Assembly (NCBI RefSeq): GCF_000233455.1 | Contig: NZ_JH376426.1 | Coordinates: 5,162-69,161, forward strand | DNA: 64,000 nucleotides | DNA from: [Clostridium] citroniae WAL-17108 | GTDB taxonomy: Bacteria; Bacillota; Clostridia; Lachnospirales; Lachnospiraceae | Direction of reading: 5' to 3' | Shown: positions 7,950-17,333 of the stretch, one piece after another | Layout of the letters: every line of letters begins with the position of its first letter | Position numbering within the stretch: position 1 is the first letter of the stretch | Position numbers and translations under genes: made by a program | The notes under the pieces: generated by a model | What the model was told of the DNA's origin: nothing | The model's input: the letters and a program-made list of their open reading frames with translations, nothing else | Database searches by the model: none

Positions 7950-9110
7950 CTAATTAAAATTACACAAACGCGCCATGGAAATCTGATTAAACCCAAGTAT
8001 TTCAGCCGCTGTCTTTTTTCCATCTACCACACTTAACAGTTCTCTCATAAGCGACTCCGCCACCTCGTTGATCGTCCTGTTTCCTTTTATCACATCGCTG
8101 GCATCAAAATCCATATTATCCTTCATCTTTTGGAAAGTTTGCGGATTTCCGGTAATTTTTATCACTGGAGCGATAGGATTGCCCACCGGGGATCCTAAGC
8201 CTGTTGTAAATATGATCACCTGGGCTCCTCCTGCTACCATACCTGCAACAGACGCAGCATCATATCCCGGTGTATCCATAAAGACCAGTCCATGCTTAAC
8301 CGGACGCTGTGCATAAGCCAGCACCTCTTTAATTTCTGATTCCCCTCCCTTTTTAATACATCCCAGGGATTTCTCCTCCGTTGTTGAAAGTCCGCCTTTG
8401 ACATTTCCCTCTGAAAGATTGTCCATAAAAAGTGGCTCCCCCACAATCCTAAACTGCTCATTATAATGTTCTGCATAGTCATATAATTCCTGTACCAGCT
8501 TTTTATCCCTCATCCTGGATGCCAGAATATGTTCCCCGCCAATGATCTCCCCTGTCTCACTGAGAATGGATGTGCCTCCATACCCCACCAGCACATCGCT
8601 TACCCTTCCCAGCACAGGGTTGGCCGCAATACCGGATGTTGGATCGGAACCACCGCATTCCATTCCCAGTATCAGTTCAGAGAGATCAGCCGGAACACGC
8701 TTTTCCATAGAGGCAGCCTCAGCCATCTCTCTTGCCAGACGTACTGCCTTTTCCACTGTCTTTACCGTTCCCCCGCATTCCTGTATCACAAGTGTTTCTA
8801 AAGGTTTGTTAGTCCTCTCACTGATTGCTGCTTTTAATATATCAATGGATAGGTCATCACATCCAAGGGAAACTGCGATTGTTCCATAGATATTGGGATT
8901 TGCGGCAAACCCTGCAACTGTATCCAATGTAATCTGCATATCCATTGGGCTTTGTGCACACCCTGACTGGTTATCAAAGGTAACCGTCCCCTTAACCTGT
9001 TCACTTATCATCCGGCAGGTATCACTGGCACACACACTGGCTGGCAGGATCAATACCCTGTTCCTGATGCCATACCTTCCATCCGGCCTTTTATATCCGG
9101 CAAACTGCAT
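7950..9110 (-). CDS. UxaA-family dehydratase/lyase, large subunit
   Basis: A 386-residue protein matching the catalytic half of altronate/galactarate dehydratases and the large subunit of (R)-sulfolactate sulfo-lyase. The opening GYKRPDGRYGIRN and the later IQECGGT and MECGGSDPTSG segments are typical, with cysteines placed as metal ligands of this family. These enzymes remove water (or sulfite) from a 2,3-substituted acid. The SAF-domain small subunit is the preceding gene, three bases away. A TRAP transporter lies upstream in the same direction, so the acid is probably imported by it. The sequence does not let me choose between a hexonate, another sugar acid and sulfolactate. Confidence 0.85.
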   Translation of the reverse strand: MQFAGYKRPDGRYGIRNRVLILPASVCASDTCRMISEQVKGTVTFDNQSGCAQSPMDMQITLDTVAGFAANPNIYGTIAVSLGCDDLSIDILKAAISERTNKPLETLVIQECGGTVKTVEKAVRLAREMAEAASMEKRVPADLSELILGMECGGSDPTSGIAANPVLGRVSDVLVGYGGTSILSETGEIIGGEHILASRMRDKKLVQELYDYAEHYNEQFRIVGEPLFMDNLSEGNVKGGLSTTEEKSLGCIKKGGESEIKEVLAYAQRPVKHGLVFMDTPGYDAASVAGMVAGGAQVIIFTTGLGSPVGNPIAPVIKITGNPQTFQKMKDNMDFDASDVIKGNRTINEVAESLMRELLSVVDGKKTAAEILGFNQISMARLCNFN

Positions 9111-9113
9111 CTG

Positions 9114-9398
9114 CTATTCCCCCTCGTTCTTTTTAGTACTCTCAATATTATGAATATGTACATGTTGGCCTCGTCTGATGGTTTCCATGGCAATCCCTAT
9201 GATTTCCCCGTATTTTATCACATATGTACCTTTGGCAATTCCCCTAACCGCTATTTTGTGATAGATTGGTATATCATCAAGGACTCGCACCGTATCTGCT
9301 ATTTCCCTTTGCATATACCTTATCAGTTCCTGTTTTTCCATTGGTTTGAGTACCACCGCCACATTATCTCTCTCGTCAATCAGTATTCCATTTACCAT
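9114..9398 (-). CDS. UxaA-family small subunit (SAF domain)
   Basis: A 94-residue SAF-domain protein equivalent to the N-terminal part of one-chain altronate dehydratase and to SuyA. It has the family pattern DNVAVVL, then IPIYHKIAVRGI with the histidine in place, a KYGEIIGIA turn and the closing GQHVHIHN. It pairs with the large subunit directly downstream, and the two together make one full-length dehydratase. A GGAG site precedes the ATG. Confidence 0.85.
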   Translation of the reverse strand: MVNGILIDERDNVAVVLKPMEKQELIRYMQREIADTVRVLDDIPIYHKIAVRGIAKGTYVIKYGEIIGIAMETIRRGQHVHIHNIESTKKNEGE

Positions 9399-9420
9399 AC
9401 CACTATTTTCTCCTTCTTAA

Positions 9421-10707
9421 TCAATATAAAAGATTTACGATTCCCACTGAAAAGATGGGAAAGTACGTTATAAGCATCAGCCATAAAAAGAGAAGCAGAT
9501 AAAATGGGATTCCCTCTTTTATAAAGTCCTTCATATTGCATTTTGTCACCCCGCAGGACACAAACATCAGGGTACCAAACGGCGGTGTCAAATCTCCTAT
9601 GGCAGAATTAAATATAAACATGATCGCAAACTGTATCTCATTGATTCCATATGCCATTGCCACCGGTGCCAGAAGAGGGACAAGTACGATCATTGACACA
9701 TTTCCTTCCACAAACATGCCAACAATTAAGAGTAAAATATTTACAATCATAAGAAACACATATTTTTGATGGATCGCAGACAAAATGATCTCTGTCAAAT
9801 GCTGTGGAACCTGCTCCTTTGTTAAGATCCATGAGTATGCCGAAGCTGCCCCTATGATAATAATGATGGAGGATGTTGTTGTGACCGTTTCTTTTACTCC
9901 CTGGATAAAGTCTTTCATATTCATTTCATGGTATAAGACACCAAGAAACAGCGCATAAATAATTGCAACAGAGCCGGCTTCTGTCGGCGTGAAAATGCCC
10001 ATGCGGATCCCCCCGATAATAATGATCGGCAGGCACAAAGGCAATACCGCTTCCTTAAGCGCATGTAAGAATTCCTTACCCGTGATCCCCTTTGTCCGTA
10101 TGGGAAGATAGCCTCTCTTCTTAGAAATCCCATGGACAAGTATCATCTCTGATATACACAGCATTGCTCCAACCCCAAGGCCTCCGATAAACAGCTTTCC
10201 CACAGAAACATTAGCAATGGAGCCGTATATGATCAGCGCAATTCCCGGTGGGATCAGAGGCGTGATCATAGCTGAAAAGGCGGTCACCACAGTTGAAAAT
10301 TTAAGTGAAAACCCCTTGTCCACCATGGTGGGAACAAGCATTTTTGCTTCCATTGCCGCATCTGCAAGGTTGGAGCCGGACAAGCCTCCCATCAATGTTG
10401 ACAGAAGGATGTTCACCTGCGCCAGACCTCCGACCATGCCTCCGGTAAGTGCTTCACAGAAATTCATGACACGTTTGGTCACACCGGAATAATTCATAAA
10501 AATACCGGCACAGATAAAAAAAGGAATTGCCAGCATAGGAATGCTCTCGCATCCTGCAATGACCCGCTGTGCAAATATCTGCGCATTGACAGAAGGGGTC
10601 ATAAGAAAATAAACGACCGGTCCGGACATAACTGCTGCCAGTACCGGAACTTTCAGCAGCAAAAAGAATAATACCGCTAATGATGCGAGCAATACAGGGC
10701 TACTCAC
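9421..10707 (-). CDS. dctM: TRAP transporter large permease (DctM)
   Basis: The 12-helix membrane subunit of a tripartite ATP-independent periplasmic transporter, about 428 residues, which couples sodium flow to uptake of an organic acid. Conserved blocks seen: LMGGLSGSNLADAA, MITPLIPPGIALIIYG, and TPTEAGSVAIIYA near the middle. I place the start at a GTG (10707) with AAAGGAGG nine bases upstream. It overlaps the small-subunit stop by 8 bases. It belongs to one operon with dctP, dctQ and the UxaA pair, which suggests import of the dehydratase substrate. Confidence 0.93.
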   Translation of the reverse strand: MSSPVLLASLAVLFFLLLKVPVLAAVMSGPVVYFLMTPSVNAQIFAQRVIAGCESIPMLAIPFFICAGIFMNYSGVTKRVMNFCEALTGGMVGGLAQVNILLSTLMGGLSGSNLADAAMEAKMLVPTMVDKGFSLKFSTVVTAFSAMITPLIPPGIALIIYGSIANVSVGKLFIGGLGVGAMLCISEMILVHGISKKRGYLPIRTKGITGKEFLHALKEAVLPLCLPIIIIGGIRMGIFTPTEAGSVAIIYALFLGVLYHEMNMKDFIQGVKETVTTTSSIIIIIGAASAYSWILTKEQVPQHLTEIILSAIHQKYVFLMIVNILLLIVGMFVEGNVSMIVLVPLLAPVAMAYGINEIQFAIMFIFNSAIGDLTPPFGTLMFVSCGVTKCNMKDFIKEGIPFYLLLFLWLMLITYFPIFSVGIVNLLY

Positions 10708-11197
10708 CGTTCTCCCTCCTTTCCCTGTAATGACGTATAGTGACAATTGTATAATCAATGACCATCAGGACACAACCAATGGGTATCACTGTATACAGCA
10801 GGTCATATGGCACATGGAGAATACTTGTCACCTTCCCGGTTTTGGCCATCTGCATCAGCAGCCTGTTGGACTGCCAAAAAAGAAACACCAGCACAACACA
10901 GGTCACAATATATGCACCAAACTCCACGATTTCTCTAACCTTGCGCGGAAATGAATCCACGAAGATATCCACCGCCACATGACTCTCTGAAAGGAAGGCA
11001 GCTCCTGCCCCCAGATAGGAAAGCCATAAAAAGCATCCCAATTGTATTTCCTGCTGCCAGACAAAGGGCGCATTAAACAGATATCTCATGATCACTCCTA
11101 AAAATGTTACCAGAACAAGCACACCTCCTATAATTCCAGCCAGGATCACATCTAAATTTTTAAAAATCGTCCATATAAGGATCTTCCTATTCTTCAT
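10700..11197 (-). CDS. dctQ: TRAP transporter small permease (DctQ)
   Basis: A 165-residue four-helix membrane protein linking the binding protein to the large permease. The stretch FVWQQEIQLGCFLWLSYLGA with the conserved E before the helix, and the ESHVAVDIFVD loop, are typical of DctQ. A TAAGGAGG site lies just before the ATG. The stop is inside the start of dctM. Confidence 0.92.
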   Translation of the reverse strand: MKNRKILIWTIFKNLDVILAGIIGGVLVLVTFLGVIMRYLFNAPFVWQQEIQLGCFLWLSYLGAGAAFLSESHVAVDIFVDSFPRKVREIVEFGAYIVTCVVLVFLFWQSNRLLMQMAKTGKVTSILHVPYDLLYTVIPIGCVLMVIDYTIVTIRHYRERRENGE

Positions 11198-11232
11198 TTA
11201 TACCTCCTTAACCGGGACAGCCCCGTCTAATA

Positions 11233-12339
11233 TTACTGAGCCAGGATGTCCTGTATAGTCTGGTACAGACCATCTGACCAGTCTTTTGTCACCTGGGGAT
11301 CTTCATAAAAAGCCTTTGCCTTTTCCTTAAATCCTTCCATCACATCCTGATCAGGCACTACGATCTGAACTCCTTCATCCTCAAACTGTTTCGTATACTC
11401 ATCTTCCATGTTGCTGCTGATCTCATTATTATAAATCCCAGCCTCTACGCACGTCTGGGTCAGCCATTGCTGCTGATCCTGGTTCAGTCCGCTGTAGATG
11501 TCCACATTACATATTAATGTGGAGAAGTCCTTGACATGTCCGTCCAATATAAGATACTTGGCCACCTCCTGGAAACGGCCATTGTACAGTGTGCTCAGAG
11601 GATTCTCTAACCCGTCAATTACCTTTTGCTGCAATGATGTATATACCTCGCTTAAAGACATGGGCGTGGGTACGGCCCCCAGTGCGGAAAAACCTGCAAT
11701 CTGGATTTCCGTATTGGGAACACGGATTTTCATGCCCTTTAGATCCTCTACGGTTTGTATTGGCTTTACACTTAATGTATGGCGGTCCCCGTACATCCAG
11801 TTGGAGGCAATCGTCTTTATCCCATATTTCTCCAGTTTCTCGCATTCTCCAATGTACCAGTTGCTTTCTGTTACCTTCCACACATCTTCCCATGTGTCAA
11901 ACATATATGGGCCAAACATGATTCCAAAATCCTTTACACCCCGGTCTGCATAAAATCCCGGATCCGCTAATGTAATTATATTTTCACCAGCAATGATCTG
12001 ATCGATCATCTCATCCTGCGTTCCCAATTGACCAGATGGAAACAGATCAATACGCATGGTCCCCTGGCTGGCTTCCCCCAACAGTTCCGCCCAGCGATTT
12101 GCCGCTAGATCAAAGGGCTCCCCCGGGTTATTTTCATATGCCAATTGTAATACAATGGTTTCTTTCACTTCTTTTACATTCTTTTTTTCCTCTGCTTTTA
12201 CACCTGCCTTAATATCTTCTTTTACAGTTTCCTTTCCATTCCCCCGCTTCTCTCCTGATGTGTTTCCGCTGCATCCAACACACCCCGCCACCAATAACAT
12301 AACCAATACAAAACCCGCTCTTTTCTCTAACTTATTCAT
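11233..12339 (-). CDS. dctP: TRAP transporter substrate-binding lipoprotein (DctP)
   Basis: A 368-residue extracellular solute-binding protein. A hydrophobic signal with lipobox LVAGCVGC shows lipid anchoring, and a lysine/glutamate-rich linker covers about residues 30-60. The DctP-type domain follows, with GQLGTQDEMIDQI, the arginine block GMKIRVPNTEIQ and ALGAVPTPMSLSEVYTSLQQ (R about 195 usually binds the substrate carboxylate). It is the first gene of the TRAP/UxaA operon. An AGGAGG site precedes the ATG. The ligand should be a carboxylate; its identity is unknown. Confidence 0.93.
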   Translation of the reverse strand: MNKLEKRAGFVLVMLLVAGCVGCSGNTSGEKRGNGKETVKEDIKAGVKAEEKKNVKEVKETIVLQLAYENNPGEPFDLAANRWAELLGEASQGTMRIDLFPSGQLGTQDEMIDQIIAGENIITLADPGFYADRGVKDFGIMFGPYMFDTWEDVWKVTESNWYIGECEKLEKYGIKTIASNWMYGDRHTLSVKPIQTVEDLKGMKIRVPNTEIQIAGFSALGAVPTPMSLSEVYTSLQQKVIDGLENPLSTLYNGRFQEVAKYLILDGHVKDFSTLICNVDIYSGLNQDQQQWLTQTCVEAGIYNNEISSNMEDEYTKQFEDEGVQIVVPDQDVMEGFKEKAKAFYEDPQVTKDWSDGLYQTIQDILAQ

Positions 12340-12364
12340 AAAAACCCCTCCTGTGTAATAATTT

Positions 12365-12393
12365 CAATATTTACTATATATCACAATATTTAC
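12365..12393. promoter_or_regulatory. Direct repeats upstream of the TRAP operon, possible AraC sites
   Basis: CAATATTTAC occurs at 12365-12374 and again at 12384-12393, 19 bp apart (about two helical turns) on the same face. AraC-family proteins bind such direct repeats and the AraC gene is next door. The sites lie 25-55 bp before the dctP start. No clear sigma-A boxes were recognised. Confidence 0.4.
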
Positions 12394-12502
12394 AGTCTTT
12401 CCCCCTCTCTTCTTTCTTTTATAAGACTAATATATCGCTCGGGCTCCATTATTACATTATTATTTCAGCCATGTATTTGTTTATATCGGACATTTTTAAA
12501 TA

Positions 12503-12530
12503 ATAAAAAAATGAGGGATGTCCCTCATTC
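12503..12530 (-). terminator. Terminator of the AraC gene
   Basis: ATGAGGGA / TCCCTCAT stem (12511-12528) followed on the reverse strand by a run of seven T. Confidence 0.8.
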
Positions 12531-12546
12531 TGTCAACATCAAATGT

Positions 12547-13422
12547 TTATTTCACCCGCTGAATGTCCCCCTTACCTTTCCTGTACATAACTGGTGGAAT
12601 TCCATATGTCTTTTTAAAAACCTTGCTAAATGATGCCAGATCAGTAAAGCCACAGTCACTGCTTATTCTTGTAACAGAAAAGTCCGTTTCCAACAAAAGT
12701 GCGCAGGCGTGGTCCAACCTGCATTTTATAATATAGGACATGGGTGTCCGGCCATATATCTTTTTAAACAGCCGCGTATAATGCCGTTCCGACAAATGGG
12801 CAATGTCAGCCAGCTGACGTATCACAATATGTTCCACATAGTGGGTTTCCAAATACTCCATGCTTTCCTCCATATTGCAAAAGCTCTCATGGAGTCCGGT
12901 TTCCTTTGGCAGATAGCGGCTGGAAAGAAAGATCATCAGGCAAAAGAAATACTCCCGGACAATCACATCATATCCCAACTGTCTTTTCCTGAACGCTTCC
13001 AGAGTCAGTTCGCACAGCGCCTTTACAAATTCCAGATCTTCTCCCCAAACACCCATTGTATTTGTAAACAGGTGCCGATACCTGTAATACGGGGAACTGA
13101 TAAAAAAAGACTGCATTCCTTTCAGTTTCTTTAACTGCTTGTTCATGCTCAGAATTCTGTCAACATCAAAGGAAAAAATATAGTACTCCGTCCCTTCTTC
13201 TTGTAAAAAGCAATGCTTAAATCCAGGTACAAGCACTACTACGCTTCCAGTTTCCACCGGTATCCTCAGATTCTCTACCACATGCACGGCTTTACCTGCA
13301 GTAAATATGATCATCTCCGTATATTTATGTACATGGATCTGATCATTTAACTGTGCAGCATTTTTCTCCATATAAAATTCAGAATTCATAGCTGGGAATT
13401 CCTGTATCTCACAAATCTCCAT
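12547..13422 (-). CDS. AraC-family transcriptional regulator
   Basis: A 291-residue regulator with an N-terminal cupin sensor (HVHKYTEMIIFTAGKAVHVV, residues about 30-55) and a C-terminal double HTH. The HTH carries the family signature FTDLASFSKVFKKTYGIPP near residue 260-280. Ligand binding to the cupin would control DNA binding. It is transcribed in the same direction as, and upstream of, the TRAP/UxaA operon but is separated from it by its own terminator, so it is probably the specific activator of that operon. The 13423-13562 spacer shows no other gene. Confidence 0.9.
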   Translation of the reverse strand: MEICEIQEFPAMNSEFYMEKNAAQLNDQIHVHKYTEMIIFTAGKAVHVVENLRIPVETGSVVVLVPGFKHCFLQEEGTEYYIFSFDVDRILSMNKQLKKLKGMQSFFISSPYYRYRHLFTNTMGVWGEDLEFVKALCELTLEAFRKRQLGYDVIVREYFFCLMIFLSSRYLPKETGLHESFCNMEESMEYLETHYVEHIVIRQLADIAHLSERHYTRLFKKIYGRTPMSYIIKCRLDHACALLLETDFSVTRISSDCGFTDLASFSKVFKKTYGIPPVMYRKGKGDIQRVK

Positions 13423-13562
13423 TCATACCCTCCCCTGACCAGCATTTTCCTATAAGGGTACATGTCTCATTACACTGAGCATAGTACAGTCCCTGGTGAG
13501 TGTCAATTAAGTATACTGTCCCTGATATTACATATTCTGCCTGGCTTTTTTATGGACACAAC

Positions 13563-13602
13563 AAAAAAGGCTGTTCCCGCCGCATCAAGGCCAGGAACAG
13601 CT
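13563..13602 (-). terminator. Terminator of the flavoprotein/ferredoxin operon
   Basis: GCTGTTCC (13570-13577) pairs with GGAACAGC (13594-13601); the reverse strand continues with CTTTTTTG. Confidence 0.75.
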
Positions 13603-13623
13603 CTTCATAAACTTCATCACCCA

Positions 13624-13887
13624 TCAAACAAACTTAGTCTGATTCATCAGCGGATGTCTCAACCGAATGGCCCCCTTTACAGGGCACGCCATCACACAGG
13701 AACCACAGTAGTAGCATTCCCCCGGATACATCACAATGGGATGCTTTCCCTTTTCCGGTGAAGGGATCATAATATCCACCTGACAGACGGACGCACACTG
13801 GTTGCAGCCAATGCAGAGCTCCTGGCAAAAGGAAAGGGGCTTAACACTGCATGACACGGGCTCTGCCCGAAACTCAGTCTTCTTCAT
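13624..13887 (-). CDS. Two-[4Fe-4S] ferredoxin, AprB-like partner
   Basis: An 87-residue iron-sulfur protein with two complete cluster motifs: CIGCNQCASVC and CYYCGSCVMAC, followed by P. The loop between them (SPEKGKHPIVMY) resembles the AprB-type ferredoxin that passes electrons to an AprA flavoprotein. Its start lies inside the last codons of the flavoprotein gene (14-base overlap), so the two proteins are made together and probably form a heterodimer. Confidence 0.9.
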   Translation of the reverse strand: MKKTEFRAEPVSCSVKPLSFCQELCIGCNQCASVCQVDIMIPSPEKGKHPIVMYPGECYYCGSCVMACPVKGAIRLRHPLMNQTKFV

Positions 13888-15826
13888 ATGCCCATGCCTC
13901 CTCCTTTATATAGTCCTGGTTGCAGGCCTCATACTGGGACTTTACGTCCCCGTAATACCGCTTTGGTACTCTTCTGCTGCAGATCTTTCCGTCCTCCTGG
14001 CAGATGGTGATAAAGCACTGGTCCTCCTGTGGATCCATCTGGGGATAATCACTGCGTTCAAAGCACAGAGGCGCTGAGCTGGATTTTCTCAGCAGACAGG
14101 CATTTAAGATCAGCTTGCACACTTCCAGGATATCCATCACCTCGTGGGCGCGCATCAGTTCATGGGGATTGGCACAGGAAAGGGCGGGCACATATTCCTT
14201 TTCATAACTTTCCAAAAGCTCCAGCCCCTGCATCAGCAGCATATCGTTCTTTACGCCGCCGCAGTAATTCTGCATGGCCTTGGAGATCGCCTTGTTAAGC
14301 TCCCTCCAGTCCATCCCGTCCTCCACAAAAAGAGGGGCGTAAAGCCGTTCCTTTTCCCGGTTCACATCCGCCCGGTCCGGCGCCGTAAGCTCCAGGGCGC
14401 TGCTGGCAGCTGCCGCTTTCCTTCCCGCGTAATAACCGGTAGCCGCTGCAAAACCACAGCAGTCCGAAGCGTAAAGCTGGTCACCTGCCGCATAAAGCCC
14501 CTGGATATTGGTCTGCAGATCCCAATCATGGAAAATCCCTCCCGGCGCTCCAAACAGCTGGCGCTCCTGGGCCAGGAAGGCGGCGGACTGCCATCCGGTT
14601 CCATAGGACTGGAGACGGTGTTTTGCAGGGTCAAATCCGCGCTCTGTGAAATTCTCCAGAACAGGGATTTTTGTCTTTCCTTCCTCCCCCACCATCATGC
14701 CCCAGATCACCCGGCGCTCCTCATCCGGCATCCGGCTTAGATCCGCATAAAAAGGCAGCTGGTATCCCCGTTTCATCAGCTCCTCAAACTCCAGTGTCTC
14801 GGGTCCGCGGTATTCATATTTGGGATTGTCGATCACCCCGCCTTTCAGGAAGAATTTCTGCCCCTTGGCAGGATAGTACCGCTCTTTTACTGTTTTCAGT
14901 TCCTTTCCGTCCCTGTCCACATAAGGGATCTCCACTCCTCTGGCATCCACCATGGTGGCCGCATACCAGGTGTTATGGTTATTTCCCGTGCTGTAGGGAG
15001 GGAAACTCCTGCCCGCGGCTGAAAATTCCCCCTGCACGGATTTCTCCATCATGGTGAACTCCACTCCCGCCCTGTATCCCATGGCATGGCCGCTGCCAAT
15101 ACTCTGGGTTGGACGGAATTCGCTCAGTCCCACCTGATCGGAATCAAAGAGCCAGATCCTGGCCGGACGGGACATGGCAAGAATAGTGGTCCTGGCGCTG
15201 AATACCAGGAATTTTGCCGTATGCACATTCATGCCCATGGCGCCGATACAGCGCCTGGTTCCGTTTTCCTTTGCTGTCAGCAATGCCGTGGCCTCAGTCC
15301 TGTCATAGATCACCACTCCCAGGCGCTTCAGTTCCTTATAGAGTGCAGGCTTGAAGGTGCTTCCCCACACCCGCACCGTGAACTTATTCTCATAATCGTA
15401 GGCAAACATCAGGCCTGTTTTTTCATCCCGGAAATCCGCCCCCGCAAACTCCCCCTGTGTATCCCTGATCTTACCTCCAAAGGACTCCATGTCCTTAAGT
15501 CTGTGCCAGCCCTCCTGGCACTCTATGTAGTGGGCGATCCCGTTGCTGTACCCGTCCTGCTCATCAATGTAGGCATTGGCAATCTCCTCTGCCGTCACCT
15601 TGGAACAGGGATTGGTACAGGCGGACTCCCAGTGGTCAAAGCCGCTTCCCGCAGCTCCGCTCCTGACCGTTGCCCCTTTTTCCACCAAAACCACCTTTTT
15701 TCCTTTTCTGGCAGCTGCTATGGCTGCATAACAGCCCGCGATTCCGCCGCCCAGGACAAGGACGTCCGCAGACACCTGCTCCTCCTGGTCCATCTCATTG
15801 GGATAAGGCCATTTAAAATCCGACAT
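13874..15826 (-). CDS. AprA/FrdA-like FAD-dependent reductase subunit
   Basis: A flavoprotein of about 650 residues in the fumarate reductase / succinate dehydrogenase / APS reductase group. The FAD fold starts ADVLVLGGGIAGCYAAIAAA, with a glutamate at the end of strand 2 (LVEKGA); a second FAD segment, LYAAGDQLYASDCCGFAAATG, lies near residues 460-485. The C-terminal helical domain is of the AprA/SdhA kind. No signal peptide is present, so it acts in the cytoplasm, unlike the secreted flavin reductases of gut bacteria. I use the ATG at 15826 because AGAGG precedes it. The ferredoxin gene overlaps its end and a sodium symporter precedes it. True APS reductase is possible but not supported: no ATP sulfurylase (Sat), QmoABC or Dsr gene lies in the window. 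An electron-acceptor reductase for the imported substrate is my inference. Confidence 0.82.
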   Translation of the reverse strand: MSDFKWPYPNEMDQEEQVSADVLVLGGGIAGCYAAIAAARKGKKVVLVEKGATVRSGAAGSGFDHWESACTNPCSKVTAEEIANAYIDEQDGYSNGIAHYIECQEGWHRLKDMESFGGKIRDTQGEFAGADFRDEKTGLMFAYDYENKFTVRVWGSTFKPALYKELKRLGVVIYDRTEATALLTAKENGTRRCIGAMGMNVHTAKFLVFSARTTILAMSRPARIWLFDSDQVGLSEFRPTQSIGSGHAMGYRAGVEFTMMEKSVQGEFSAAGRSFPPYSTGNNHNTWYAATMVDARGVEIPYVDRDGKELKTVKERYYPAKGQKFFLKGGVIDNPKYEYRGPETLEFEELMKRGYQLPFYADLSRMPDEERRVIWGMMVGEEGKTKIPVLENFTERGFDPAKHRLQSYGTGWQSAAFLAQERQLFGAPGGIFHDWDLQTNIQGLYAAGDQLYASDCCGFAAATGYYAGRKAAAASSALELTAPDRADVNREKERLYAPLFVEDGMDWRELNKAISKAMQNYCGGVKNDMLLMQGLELLESYEKEYVPALSCANPHELMRAHEVMDILEVCKLILNACLLRKSSSAPLCFERSDYPQMDPQEDQCFITICQEDGKICSRRVPKRYYGDVKSQYEACNQDYIKEEAWAYEED

Positions 15827-15876
15827 ATTACCTCTTTTCCGTGCCCAGAAACCGGTCCTGGTCAACTGTACACAAA

Positions 15877-17286
15877 CTAATTTTTTGCTTTCCGGTCAGC
15901 CATACTGAATAGGATCAGGAAGGCTGCGGAAATCAGATACGCGATCATCAGTGAAAGATCCGTATTCATTTTCCCGTAAAGGGGGCCGGGTATACCAAAT
16001 AAGAAGGACACCACTCCCACAATACCGCCGGCAATGGCAGCTGCAAACGCACCCTTTCTTGTGGCTCCCTTCCACACCAATCCGCCCAACAGGGGGATCA
16101 GAAGGCTTCCCATATAGGGGTAATTAAATATGATCATGGCATCCAGGATGTCCGTCATATGAAAGGCAAAAAAGATGCCTGCCAGGCTGCCCACAAATAC
16201 AGTTGCCTGGGAGATCAGCTTGGACTTTGGAAGGTCATCCAGATTATCCACCTCGGGATGGAGGAATTTGTTATAAAAGTCCCTTGCAAAGGAAGCTCCC
16301 ATGGACAGGATCACACAGTTGGCGCTGGACATGGCCGCTGCCAGGATGGCTGCGATCACGATCCCTGCCAGCACCGGCGGCAGGACTCCGGTTGCCGCTA
16401 TGGTAAAAATACCGTCCGTAACGCCGGGGAACAGGCTTCTTGCAGCCACGCCGATGGTGGAGCAGAATCCGCCTATGATGATGACCAGGATACCGCCTAT
16501 GATACAGCCGATCCTTGCGGTCTTTGCATCCTTGGATGACTGGATCCGTGAATAGGCATCATAGGAAACAGAGATGGACAGCAAAAAGGGAAGGACCAGA
16601 TACACGAACCTTGAACCCATTCCGGCAGGGATAAAGGGAGTTGCAAAGATCTCGCCAACACTTCCCCCGGCTCCCACATACCGGATCAGGATCGCCACTG
16701 CCAGGATGGGTACGCCCACTGCGATAATGGCGGTCTGGGCCACATCAGTCAGCACAACGCCCCACATGCCTCCCACCGTGCAGTAAATCAAAATAACCAC
16801 TGCTGTAACCACAACCCCTGTTTTAAAGGGGATCCCGAAACCGGCCAGAATACCGCCTGAAGCCAGAAGCTGGGCAATGAAGATTCCCAGAAGGCTGGGC
16901 ACATTACTGATCCAGGCCCACAGACGTATGGCCTTGCTCTCCCCATATCGCTGGGCAAAGTAATCCAAGGGAACATAACCTTCCTGTTCCCTGAGTTTTT
17001 TTGTGGTGACCAGTCCTGCGATGATCAGGCCCCCGCCGCATCCAAATGCATAATACATACCGGGCCATACCCCCAGGTCATAGCCGTTGGTGGCGCTGCT
17101 GAGCACGATCCCCACTCCGATCTGTACTGCTGCCAATGTTATGGCAGTCATGGTCACATTCAGCTTTCTTCCCGCCACCAGATAATCAGACGTTGCCTTA
17201 TTCCTTCTTGCTGCAATGACTCCTATGAGAACCATTGCAGCAAAGTAGATGACACAGACAATTACTACAATTTTTTCCTTTTCCAT
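15877..17286 (-). CDS. Sodium:solute symporter (SSS family)
   Basis: A 469-residue carrier with about 12-13 membrane segments that couples sodium to uptake of an organic solute. The N-terminus ATSDYLVAGRKLNVTMTAIT and the LeuT-like segments GYDLGVWPGMYYAFGCGGG and AMSSANCVILSMG are family-typical. It is first in an operon with the AprA-like flavoprotein (gap 50 bases) and is divergent from a GntR regulator across a shared palindrome. It probably imports the substrate of the flavoprotein. Confidence 0.9.
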   Translation of the reverse strand: MEKEKIVVIVCVIYFAAMVLIGVIAARRNKATSDYLVAGRKLNVTMTAITLAAVQIGVGIVLSSATNGYDLGVWPGMYYAFGCGGGLIIAGLVTTKKLREQEGYVPLDYFAQRYGESKAIRLWAWISNVPSLLGIFIAQLLASGGILAGFGIPFKTGVVVTAVVILIYCTVGGMWGVVLTDVAQTAIIAVGVPILAVAILIRYVGAGGSVGEIFATPFIPAGMGSRFVYLVLPFLLSISVSYDAYSRIQSSKDAKTARIGCIIGGILVIIIGGFCSTIGVAARSLFPGVTDGIFTIAATGVLPPVLAGIVIAAILAAAMSSANCVILSMGASFARDFYNKFLHPEVDNLDDLPKSKLISQATVFVGSLAGIFFAFHMTDILDAMIIFNYPYMGSLLIPLLGGLVWKGATRKGAFAAAIAGGIVGVVSFLFGIPGPLYGKMNTDLSLMIAYLISAAFLILFSMADRKAKN

Positions 17287-17333
17287 ACTCCATTTCCTTT
17301 CTTTTTCACTTTAAACCATTAAAGCCCATGTGT

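Noticed and set aside
13624..15826. True dissimilatory APS reductase (AprBA)
   Set aside because: Architecture fits, but no ATP sulfurylase (Sat), Qmo or Dsr genes are present and the unit has its own importer and GntR, so only AprA-like was claimed.
15086..15880. Long + strand reading frame opposite the flavoprotein
   Set aside because: It is antisense to a well-supported gene, with no family features and no ribosome site; a shadow frame.
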